Of a DNA stretch of 64,000 nucleotides, positions 15,803 to 23,302 are shown piece after piece. The first letter of the stretch is position 1, and every line of letters begins with the position of its first letter. The DNA comes from Pleomorphomonas carboxyditropha (lineage in GTDB: Bacteria; Pseudomonadota; Alphaproteobacteria; Rhizobiales; Pleomorphomonadaceae), in NCBI RefSeq assembly GCF_002770725.1, contig NZ_NQVN01000002.1, positions 150,622 to 214,621 of the forward strand, in the 5' to 3' direction. The translations under genes and the position numbers were made by a program. The notes under the pieces are model-generated. The model made no database searches and was not told the DNA's origin. It was given only the letters and a program-made list of their open reading frames with translations.

Positions 15803-16681
15803 ATGAGAAAAATAATCAAGTTTGCCACCTTGGCCATCGCCGCTTTTTGGGCGATGGGGATCTTGGGCAGCGTTGCGGGGCAATCGCTTCCCAAAGCCAA
15901 TCGCATTGTCGTAGCTGGCGGCACGATTACCGAGATCCTATTCGCGCTCGGGCAAGGCGATCGGGTGGCTGCTGTCGACACCACGAGCGCCTTTCCGCCC
16001 GAGGCGCGCGCCAAGCCGCAGATCGGCTATATGCGCGCGCTGTCGGCCGAAGGCATTCTGTCGCAGAAGCCCGACCTCATTCTGGTCGAGCAAGGCGCCG
16101 GGCCGACGGACGCCTTGGCGATCATAGAAGCGAGTTCCATTCCGGTGGTGACTATCGACGCACCGCCGGAGGCGGATGCGATACCAGCCAAGATCGAAAG
16201 CGTGGGGCGGGCGGTCGGTGTCGAAGCGGCCGCCGCGGATCTGGCTGCCAAGGTTCGACAGGACATCGGCGCCCTCAAGGCCGAGATCGCGGCGGTCAGG
16301 GAAAAGCCCAAACGGGTGCTGTTCGCCCTGTCGCTCGCCAATGGTCGCATCACCGCCGGTGGCGCCGGCACGGCGGCCGATGCGATCATCCGCCTGGCGG
16401 GTGGCGTCAACGCTGCGGCGGCGGTCAACGGCTACAAGCCGCTCTCCGACGAGGATGTGCTGGCGGCATCGCCCGACGTGCTCCTGGTGATGAACAACGG
16501 TGGTCACGCCATAGCCGAAGACGCGGCTTTTGCGTTGCCGGCGCTCAAGGGCACGCCGGCCGCCGCTGCCGGTGCCTATGTCACCATGGATGGGCTTTAC
16601 CTCCTGGGCTTCGGCCCGCGAACCGCCGCTGCCGGCCGCGACCTGGCCCGGGCTCTCTATCCCGACGAGATCAAGCCGTGA
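15803..16681 (+). CDS. hmuT: Heme ABC transporter periplasmic binding protein
   Basis: A 292-residue class III binding protein (cobalamin/heme type). The signal peptide is MRKIIKFATLAIAAFWAMGILGSVAG, followed by NRIVVAGGTITEILFALG, the family start. The two lobes are joined by a long helix rich in Ala and Lys. The conserved GYMRALSAEGILSQKPDLIL segment carries the Tyr that in HmuT proteins binds the heme iron. It is first in a three-gene operon; its stop overlaps the GTG start of the permease. It moves heme from the outer-membrane receptor to the inner-membrane permease. The linked old receptor is broken, so it probably serves the HasR-like receptor at 23.3 kb. Confidence 0.92.
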   Translation: MRKIIKFATLAIAAFWAMGILGSVAGQSLPKANRIVVAGGTITEILFALGQGDRVAAVDTTSAFPPEARAKPQIGYMRALSAEGILSQKPDLILVEQGAGPTDALAIIEASSIPVVTIDAPPEADAIPAKIESVGRAVGVEAAAADLAAKVRQDIGALKAEIAAVREKPKRVLFALSLANGRITAGGAGTAADAIIRLAGGVNAAAAVNGYKPLSDEDVLAASPDVLLVMNNGGHAIAEDAAFALPALKGTPAAAAGAYVTMDGLYLLGFGPRTAAAGRDLARALYPDEIKP

Positions 16682-17757
16682 GCACCGCGCTGTTCGCCAC
16701 CGTCCGCGGCCCGGTGCTCCGTCACGTCGGCGCACCGACCGTCGTCTTCGTCCTGCTCGGCACCGGGCTCGTCCTGGCCACCGTGCTGTCGCTGGCCACC
16801 GGGGCGACGGACGTCGGATTCGCTGATCTCTGGCGGTTTCTGACCGGCAGGACCGAGCAGATGGGCGCCCAGACACGCTTGGTAATCGAGGCAATCCGCC
16901 TGCCGCGAACGGCACTGGCACTGCTGGTCGGCGCCGGTCTCGGCCTTGCCGGCGCGCTCATGCAGGGGCTGTTTCGCAACCCCCTGGCCGATCCGGCCGT
17001 CGTCGGCGTGACGTCGGGAGCCGCCACGGCGGCCGTCGCCGCCATCGTGCTCGGCGACGGCGTGCTGGCGCCGCTCGCCGCGCTGCTCGGACAGGAGTAT
17101 CTGCCGACGTTAGCCTTCGCCGGGGGGCTTCTCAACACGGCGCTGCTGTATTTCTTTGCCACGCGTGGCCAGCGGACCTCGACCGCCACTCTGGTGCTGG
17201 CCGGCATCGCCGTCGGCGCCTTCGCGGCGGCGCTGACGGGCATTTTGATCTTCCTCGCCGACGATAACCAGCTGCGCGACATTACCTTCTGGAGTCTCGG
17301 CTCGCTCGGCGGGGCGACGGCGGCGCGCGTCCTGTCGGTGGCGCCATTCGTGCTGGCGGCCATCATCGCCTGTCCGTTCCTCGCCCGCGGCCTGGACGCC
17401 ATGGCGCTGGGCGACGCCGTCGCCTTCCACATGGGCGTCGACGTGCAGCGCGTCAAGAAAGTCGTCATCCTGTCGGTGGCGGCGGCGGCCGGCGCCACCG
17501 TGGCGGTAACCGGCTCGATCGGCTTCGTCGGCATCGTGGTTCCACACGTGCTGCGGCTGGCCGGTGGCGCCTCGCACCGATTCCTGCTGCCGGCCTCGGC
17601 CCTCGGCGGCGCGCTGCTGCTGGTGACCGCGGACATGTTCGCCCGCACGGTTGTCGCGCCGGCCGAGCTGCCGCTCGGCATCATCACCGCCCTGATCGGA
17701 GCCCCCGTGTTCTTGTCCATGCTGCTGCGCCGGCGGCCTTGGGAGATTGCGCCATGA
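16678..17757 (+). CDS. hmuU: Heme ABC transporter permease
   Basis: A 359-residue FecCD/BtuC-type permease with about nine to ten membrane helices. GTG 16678 overlaps the hmuT stop (GTGA). Family landmarks include RLPRTALALLVGAGLGLAGALMQGLFRNPLADP and GSIGFVGIVVPHVLRLAGG, the latter near the coupling helix that meets the ATPase. It forms a homodimer with two HmuV subunits in the inner membrane. The end overlaps hmuV by four bases. Confidence 0.93.
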   Translation: MSTALFATVRGPVLRHVGAPTVVFVLLGTGLVLATVLSLATGATDVGFADLWRFLTGRTEQMGAQTRLVIEAIRLPRTALALLVGAGLGLAGALMQGLFRNPLADPAVVGVTSGAATAAVAAIVLGDGVLAPLAALLGQEYLPTLAFAGGLLNTALLYFFATRGQRTSTATLVLAGIAVGAFAAALTGILIFLADDNQLRDITFWSLGSLGGATAARVLSVAPFVLAAIIACPFLARGLDAMALGDAVAFHMGVDVQRVKKVVILSVAAAAGATVAVTGSIGFVGIVVPHVLRLAGGASHRFLLPASALGGALLLVTADMFARTVVAPAELPLGIITALIGAPVFLSMLLRRRPWEIAP

Positions 17758-18554
17758 TCCGCGCCGACCACCTCTCCTACGCTATCGGCGGCCGCTCGCT
17801 GGTCAGCGACATCGACCTCGGTTGCACCGCGGGCAGCGTCACGGTGGTGATCGGCCCCAACGGGGCGGGAAAATCCACCTTGCTGCGCCTTGTCGCCGGC
17901 GAGCTTCGGCCGAGCGGCGGCACCGTGCGCTACGGGGACACGGCCATTGCCGGCCTTTCCGCCGCCGAGCTCGCCACCCGACGCGCCGTGGTGCCACAGG
18001 CGGTGCATCTCGCCTTTTCCTTCACCCTTTCCGAGGTCACGCGCATGGGCTGCGGCCACCGCCGCAACGGCGAGATAGCCGCGCGTGACGCGCTAGCCCG
18101 TGTCGGCCTCGACGACCTGGCCGACCGGCAGTTCCACACGCTGTCCGGCGGCGAGCAGCAGCGCGCCCACGTGGCACGCGCCCTGGTGCAGCTATGGCAG
18201 GCGGGCCGTCCGCCCACCGAGCAGGCATTGCTGCTCGACGAGCCGACCGCCTCGCTCGACCTTCGCCATCAGATCCGCACGCTGGAGCTGGCGCGTGCCT
18301 TCGCCGCCGAGGGGGGTACGGTGCTGGCCGTGCTGCACGACCTCAATCTCGCGGCGGAATTCGCCGACCATGTGGTCCTCATGCTTGGTGGATGCATTGT
18401 GCAGCAGGGCCCACCTGCGGCGGTGATCGCCGACGAGACGGTTAGCGGCGTCTACGAAGTTGTCGGGACGATCAACCGGCTGCCGGCACGCGGCGTGCCT
18501 TACTTCCTGCCGCAATCGCGATCCGATGCTCGCAATCCGACCGGCTCTGCTTGA
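17754..18554 (+). CDS. hmuV: Heme ABC transporter ATP-binding protein
   Basis: A 266-residue ATPase. Walker A is GPNGAGKSTLLR, the signature LSGGEQQRAHVARAL, Walker B LLLDEPTASLD and the switch His is in AVLHDLNLA. The Q-loop region has the heme-importer style VPQAVHLAFSFTLSEVTRMG. ATG 17754 overlaps the permease stop. It powers heme uptake by HmuU. Confidence 0.94.
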   Translation: MIRADHLSYAIGGRSLVSDIDLGCTAGSVTVVIGPNGAGKSTLLRLVAGELRPSGGTVRYGDTAIAGLSAAELATRRAVVPQAVHLAFSFTLSEVTRMGCGHRRNGEIAARDALARVGLDDLADRQFHTLSGGEQQRAHVARALVQLWQAGRPPTEQALLLDEPTASLDLRHQIRTLELARAFAAEGGTVLAVLHDLNLAAEFADHVVLMLGGCIVQQGPPAAVIADETVSGVYEVVGTINRLPARGVPYFLPQSRSDARNPTGSA

Positions 18555-18569
18555 AACGGAATTGAACGC

Positions 18570-18843
18570 ATGGATTTGGACGCCCCCTGCCTGCCGACCG
18601 TCCGACTTACCGATCTGGTGCCACCGGGCACCCCATCGAACATCGTCGGTCGCCTATCTCCATGTCCCCTTCTGCCGGAGCCGCTGCCTGTTCTGCGGCT
18701 TCTGGCGCAATCCCTGGCACAAGGACGTCTCCAAGCCGGTTACCGATCTGCCGATCCGCGAAATCGAGCTCCGGTCCCGTCAGCTGACCCGGCAGGGTTA
18801 CCCAATCGTAATTATCCAAAATCCAATGGCCAAGTTACCATGA
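18570..18843 (+). pseudogene. Remnant of a HutW/ChuW-type radical SAM gene
   Basis: Directly after hmuV, one frame starts MDLDAPCLPTVRLTDLVPP and a second continues with VAYLHVPFCRSRCLFCGFWRN, which carries the CxxxCxxC iron-sulphur motif and the 'HVPFC...CGF' context of HutW/ChuW heme-opening enzymes. The N-terminus and core are therefore in different frames, and the rest of the ~450-residue protein is missing; the frame stops at 18843. A complete HutW lies at 31896-33332. The sequences after the cluster differ (NPWHKDVSKP against NPYDAEETHA), so this is an older gene rather than a recent copy. Confidence 0.75.
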
Positions 18844-18876
18844 GGCGGGAATTGCAGAAAACGGAAGGTGACTCAT

Positions 18877-19764
18877 ATGACCCGTCTCACCGCGAAGGAT
18901 TTTCCCCAGGAACTGCTCGAACTCTACGATTACTACGCACACGGCAAAATCACGAAACGGGAGTTTCTTGACCGGGCGGGCAGGTTCGCAGTCGGCGGCT
19001 TGACGGCGACGGCAATCCTCACCTTGATGAGTCCGAACTATGCGCTGGCGCAGCAGGTGGAATTCACCGATCCAGATATTGTGCCCGAATACATCACCTA
19101 TCCCTCGCCGAAAGGGCATGGCGACGTGCGTGGTTATCTGGTTCGCCCGGCAAAGGCTCCGGGCAAGGTTCCGGGCATCGTCGTCGTGCACGAAAATCGA
19201 GGCCTCAATCCCTATATCGAGGACGTGGCGCGCCGCGTAGCCAAGGCTGGATTCATAGCCCTTGCACCCGACGGGCTGACCTCCCTGGGCGGATATCCCG
19301 GCAATGATGACAAGGGACGCGAACTACAGCAACAGGTCGATCCCGAGAAACTGATGAATGACTTTTTTGCGGCCGTCGAGTTCCTCATCTCCCATGAGGC
19401 GACGACCGGGAAGGTCGGCATCACCGGTTTCTGCTATGGCGGCGGCGTTTCCAACGCTGCGGCGGTCGCTTATCCGGAGCTTGGCGCGGCAGTACCCTTC
19501 TATGGCCGACAGCCACGTGCGGAGGACGTGCCGCGCATACAGGTGCCTTTGCTGCTGCACTATGCCGAACTGGATGACGGGGTTAATGCCGGCTGGCCGG
19601 CCTACGAGACGGCATTGAAGGAAAACGGCAAGATCTACGAGGCCTATATCTATCCCGGCACCAACCATGGTTTCCATAACGATTCGACGCCACGCTACGA
19701 CGAGGCTGCCGCAAAGCTCGCCTGGGATCGGACCATCGACTGGTTCACGCGTTATCTTGCCTGA
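18877..19764 (+). CDS. Exported dienelactone hydrolase-family protein
   Basis: A 295-residue alpha/beta hydrolase. The N-terminus has [35 protein letters not shown], an internal Tat-like or membrane signal preceded by about 25 residues, as in YghX-type dienelactone hydrolases. Catalytic residues of the family are Cys in GFCYGGG, Asp in [12 protein letters not shown] and His in [13 protein letters not shown] 18877 is favoured by GGAAGG upstream; GTG 18868 is possible. The substrate is unknown. It lies next to the broken heme radical SAM gene without clear functional link. Confidence 0.85.
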   Translation: MTRLTAKDFPQELLELYDYYAHGKITKREFLDRAGRFAVGGLTATAILTLMSPNYALAQQVEFTDPDIVPEYITYPSPKGHGDVRGYLVRPAKAPGKVPGIVVVHENRGLNPYIEDVARRVAKAGFIALAPDGLTSLGGYPGNDDKGRELQQQVDPEKLMNDFFAAVEFLISHEATTGKVGITGFCYGGGVSNAAAVAYPELGAAVPFYGRQPRAEDVPRIQVPLLLHYAELDDGVNAGWPAYETALKENGKIYEAYIYPGTNHGFHNDSTPRYDEAAAKLAWDRTIDWFTRYLA

Positions 19765-19969
19765 GTGCGGTGGTCGATAGGGCTCGGGGCATCGCCGCCT
19801 TGCAAGTCGCGCAAGCCAAGTATGCTTTCCGGCGCGGGATAGCGGCGTCCGGAACCATGCGCGCGGCCCAGACGAGAAGCGCCTGGCGGCATGCCATCTC
19901 GTCTGCCGCCAACTGCGAGCTTCCATCGGTGCCCATTCGGCCCCGAGCGGGGAAACTGAAATTGCTGAA

Positions 19970-20080
19970 GCACCTTAAGCGTTTCCGTGTTTCATGGAAA
20001 CGCAGAAACGCTCTATCTTTTTGAATTGACTCATTTTCTTCACGCGAACCTGTATCCACTTCGCTCGAAAATGCTCTGGC
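19970..20080. repeat. Hyphomicrobiales intergenic repeat element, copy 2
   Basis: The segment runs from AAGCGTTTCCGTGTTTCATG through AAACGCAGAAACGCTC to GCGAACCTGTATCCACTTCG and CTCGAAAATGCTCTGGC. Its inner part contains the inverted pair GCGTTTC...GAAACGC. From memory this is a widely repeated rhizobial intergenic element. The rest of the 19765-20659 gap has no identifiable gene. Confidence 0.65.
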
Positions 20081-20659
20081 AGTCACCCAAGGATCGGATG
20101 ACTGGCTGCTTGATGCCGGGCAGTCGAGCAGAAATGGTTCAACGTGAGCGAAGTGTTTGATGCCAGATTTTGATGGCGCATCGTTGCCTCAGCAATGAAA
20201 GGATGCGCCATAGGATAGGTTCGCCGTGGCGGCACCACCACGACAGAGATAATCCGGCCTATGATCAGCGGCTCAGCCCGATTTAGTTCGATTTCGGCAT
20301 AATTATGAAGTAATCCGAATTTACGCGCCTTCTGATACTACAGTCTATTACAATTTATCGCCATACGTCGACCTTGACAGGCCTGGCATATGCTATAATT
20401 TGAACCACGAATAAATTAATCGAGAACTTTCGGCGTCCGCGGTTGCGGACGCAGCCCTGTCGTTGGAGGCGATCAGGGCTAGGGTGGCTGTTACCCTATT
20501 TTGGCCAGGACGCGCTGATCCGGAGCCGCAATATCGGGTCCGGAAGTTCGGGCGAGCCGCCGCGCCCCTGGATGTCCGACGTCGGAGCGCTTCGTGCCGC
20601 GAGGTTCCGGCGCCCGAAAGCCCCTCGAAGACACCCATTCATCAGCGGAGGGAAATACC

Positions 20660-20985
20660 ATGCTTACCAGACGCAGAAAGCTACGGGCTGTGTCGATGAT
20701 CGCCCTGAGCGCGATCATCGGCGTGCCGGCGGCCCCATGGCCAACCCCGAAACCTGGCTGACGCCCGACTGCCCGCCGGTGCTGTTCCAGCACGCGCCTG
20801 CCGATCCGATCGTCCCCGTGCAGATGTCGGTGCATTTCGCCGCCCGTATCAACGAGGTGGCCGGTCCCGGCCGGGCGCGACTGCACTTCGTCGAGGGCGC
20901 CGGCCATGCCGGACCGGAGTTTGACCGGCCGGAGGTGGTCGGCCGGACGATCGGTTTCCTGAAAGAGGTGCTGCGCGTCATTTGA
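20660..20985 (+). pseudogene. Remnant of an exported alpha/beta hydrolase
   Basis: ATG 20660 has a good ribosome site (GGAGGGAAA) and encodes a signal peptide, LTRRRKLRAVSMIALSAIIG, but the frame then changes. In another frame NPETWLTPDCPPVLFQHAPA continues with ADPIVPVQMSVHF and GAGHAGPEFDRPEVV, the last third of an esterase with the acid Asp and catalytic His, ending at 20985. The middle of the protein with the nucleophile Ser is missing. This is an internal deletion plus frameshift. Confidence 0.7.
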
Positions 20986-21409
20986 AGGCTCGGCAAGGCG
21001 GGGCTGCGAGTCAGGTCAGATCACGGAAATTTGATTGGAACCTGTAAAGTCTGCCAAGACCAGCGCCGGAAGCAACTAAGAATTGTTCAGGTGCGATAAA
21101 ATCGCAGGAAAACATGAAAATAATAATCCGGTTTTAGAATTTGCTCCCGATTGCCGCAGTCTGGCTTAGATGTATTCTAAATATCTGACGTTGCAATGAA
21201 ATTTTGAGAGTGCTTACTAACCTGCGCAAGGCTGCAAGGGCCGCCGATGGGGGATTTGGGGGACCGAGGCAGGGGTATGCGTGCCGACGGAACGAGAAAA
21301 CGCCTTGGCTGCACGAAAGGGGCACCCTCGCTCGGAGAACGGACCTCCTTGAAAAGGAGCTGAATTCTTCCTGCGCCAGAATAATAGCCGCAATGCGAAG
21401 GAATTTGGG
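20986..21409. other. Intergenic region upstream of the sigma factor gene
   Basis: About 420 bases, lower in GC than the neighbouring genes. It contains the Irr-like site at 21165-21181. I see no ORF with family resemblance and no RNA structure I can name. Confidence 0.4.
21165..21181. promoter_or_regulatory. Iron control element-like (Irr) site upstream of the hemophore locus
   Basis: CTTAGATGTATTCTAAA reads on the other strand TTTAGA-N5-TCTAAG, one base from the perfect TTTAGA-N5-TCTAAA pattern of the Irr iron control element of Hyphomicrobiales. It lies about 230 bases before the sigma factor gene that heads the hemophore locus. A site with the same spacing stands before hmuT. Confidence 0.6.
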
Positions 21410-21934
21410 ATGAAGGAAGGACCGGACCTCCGCTTCTCCACGTATCTGTCCCAACGGCCGGGCCTGATCGAGTATGCCGCCCGCATGCTGGGCTCGCGCG
21501 AGGCTGCCGAGGACATCCTTCAGGAAGCCTATCTCCGCTTCGTCCCCAAGGCATCCGGTAGCCCGCTCCGCCACAAGTCCTACCTGTTCCGCATCGTCCA
21601 CAACCTTGCCGTCGATATGCTGCGGCGCAAGAAGCTCGAACGCCGAAGCAGGATGGAGGACACTCCCCCCTGGGCCGCGCCTCCGCCAATGCCGACGCCG
21701 GAGGAAACAGTTCTCTTTTGCGAAAGCGTAAGGCGAGCCATGGATATCATCGCCGATCTGCCGAAAAGTCAGCGCGTCGCATTGGAGATGCACCGCTTCG
21801 GCGGCTACCCGCCCGAGCAGATCGCCGCCCACCTCGGCGTATCCGTCCCGACCGTATACCGTCTCGTGCAGACGGCCGTGGCCACGCTCACCTTGCGCCT
21901 CAGACAGGATCCCGCCGATCATCGCCCCTCGTGA
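21410..21934 (+). CDS. ECF RNA polymerase sigma factor, FecI/HasI type
   Basis: A 174-residue sigma-70 family protein with only regions 2 and 4. Region 2 is YAARMLGSREAAEDILQEAYLRF to SYLFRIVHNLAVDMLRRKK (residues about 18-78); region 4 is DIIADLPKSQRVALEMHRFGGYPPEQIAAHLGVSVPTVYRLV (about 112-155). The stop overlaps a GTG start of the FecR-like gene. With the FecR protein and a receptor carrying a signalling domain this is a cell-surface signalling trio, like HasI-HasS-HasR of Serratia: heme or holo-hemophore binding outside would turn on the receptor genes. Confidence 0.88.
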   Translation: MKEGPDLRFSTYLSQRPGLIEYAARMLGSREAAEDILQEAYLRFVPKASGSPLRHKSYLFRIVHNLAVDMLRRKKLERRSRMEDTPPWAAPPPMPTPEETVLFCESVRRAMDIIADLPKSQRVALEMHRFGGYPPEQIAAHLGVSVPTVYRLVQTAVATLTLRLRQDPADHRPS

Positions 21935-23064
21935 ACGAAAATCACATTGTAAAGAATCAAACGAAGGAAAATGGTATCGTGGTCGCGGCATTCGCCTTCT
22001 TCATGAACAAGCAGACTGGCGCGGCCGCCGGCAAACAGCGCACATTGGGCACCGAAGTGAAAGCGGAACAGGAACTTCTCGAGGAGGCGGCGGGCTGGAT
22101 TCTGAAATTGGAGACGGCGCCCGATGGTTCGCCGTTGTTCAGGGAATTCGATGCCTGGCTGATGGCTTCGCGGGGAAACCGGACCGCATGGGAAAGCGTC
22201 AACCAAACCTGGCAGCTGCTCGGCGCAATCAGGCCGGCCGACAATCAGAAGGTCTGGGGCGACGTTCCGTCCCTCCCCAAACCGGGCCTGGCGCCACTCG
22301 TTGAGACCATGACGCGCGCCCGTTCGGCGCGCGCTTCGTTTGTTCGTTCCGCCGGCCTGGCCATCGCCGCGGTCTCCGTCGCCTGGTTGATCTGGATCGT
22401 TGCCCCGATCGCCCTGATTGCCTGGCAGGCGGATCATCGGACTGGCGCCGGCGAGACCGAGATCGTCGCCATGGCGGACGGCTCGACGGTCGAACTGGGT
22501 GGCCGCAGCGCCATCAGCACCAAGGTCGATTCCGCGCAGCGCAAGGTGACGCTGCTGGCCGGAGAGGCTTTCTTCGATGTTTTCCGCGACGCCGAGCGTC
22601 CGTTCGTCGTCGATGCGCAGGGCATCGAGCTCGAGGTGCTAGGCACCGCCTTCGACGTTCAGGTGTCGTCGTCGACCACCAATATAGCGTTGCTGCGCGG
22701 CTCGGTCGTCATCCGCTCTGGAGCGCAGGACGGCGTCGTCACGGTCCTCAAGCCCGGCGAAAGGTTTGCCGTCGATCATGACACCGGCGCCGTCAGCGTC
22801 ACCGCCGTATCGTTGGATGAGATCGGCGCATGGCGCGACGGCAAGGTTTTCCTCGCCGATGCCACCGTCGCTTCCGCCGTCGAACTGATCCAGCGCTATC
22901 ATCCGGCATGGATTTCCGTGCCGGACGGAAGCCTCGCCGCCCGCAAGGTCAGCGGGCTGTTCGACCTTCGCCATCCCGATCAGGCCTTGTCGGCTCTCGT
23001 CGGACCGTTCGGCGGCAAGGTCAGATCGGTCTCGCCGCTGGTGCGCATCGTCACCCGCCTTTGA
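21931..23064 (+). CDS. FecR/HasS-type anti-sigma factor
   Basis: A membrane protein of up to 377 residues. The N-terminal cytoplasmic part (EAAGWILKLETAPDGSPLFREFDAWLMASRGNRTAWE) is the sigma-binding domain, then one membrane segment (AGLAIAAVSVAWLIWIVAPIALIAW) and a periplasmic FecR domain with ADGSTVELGGRSAI and VDAQGIELEVLGTAFDVQV. The C-terminal STN-like part (VELIQRYHPAWISVPDG) would meet the receptor. I used GTG 21931, which overlaps the sigma stop; ATG 22003 would give 353 residues and is a real alternative. It holds the sigma factor until the HasR-like receptor signals. Confidence 0.85.
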   Translation: MNENHIVKNQTKENGIVVAAFAFFMNKQTGAAAGKQRTLGTEVKAEQELLEEAAGWILKLETAPDGSPLFREFDAWLMASRGNRTAWESVNQTWQLLGAIRPADNQKVWGDVPSLPKPGLAPLVETMTRARSARASFVRSAGLAIAAVSVAWLIWIVAPIALIAWQADHRTGAGETEIVAMADGSTVELGGRSAISTKVDSAQRKVTLLAGEAFFDVFRDAERPFVVDAQGIELEVLGTAFDVQVSSSTTNIALLRGSVVIRSGAQDGVVTVLKPGERFAVDHDTGAVSVTAVSLDEIGAWRDGKVFLADATVASAVELIQRYHPAWISVPDGSLAARKVSGLFDLRHPDQALSALVGPFGGKVRSVSPLVRIVTRL

Positions 23065-23302
23065 GCCGCCGCCGCCCCGGCGGGGAGCGGGCCCTCCGGT
23101 TTTCCACACCGCGCGTCTTCTAAAGTATAATGTAAAATCAAAGGCTTGCTACGAATTGTAGCAATGAGCCGTCCAAAAACCTGACAAAAAAATTCGAGAA
23201 TTTTCGCGCCTCCGTGAGAATTTCGCGGAGTTGTTCGTCTTTACGGTCGGAAGCATGCGTCAAGAGCGGTGTGCGTTACGACAATGAAGGCGCGGGGGCA
23301 CG
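23065..23302. other. Intergenic region before the HasR-like receptor
   Basis: A 238-base AT-rich gap. It contains runs such as CTGACAAAAAAATTCG and the pair CTCCG...CGGAG (about 23210-23230). An ECF-type promoter for the receptor is expected here but no convincing boxes can be fixed by eye. Confidence 0.4.

Noticed and set aside
15700-17757. A 685-codon frame spanning hmuT and hmuU
   Set aside because: The first half is an out-of-frame reading of hmuT. The permease proper begins at GTG 16678, overlapping the hmuT stop.
19745-20086. A 113-codon minus-strand frame
   Set aside because: Its start is inside the repeat element, a common cause of false gene calls in these genomes, and the rest has no recognisable motif.
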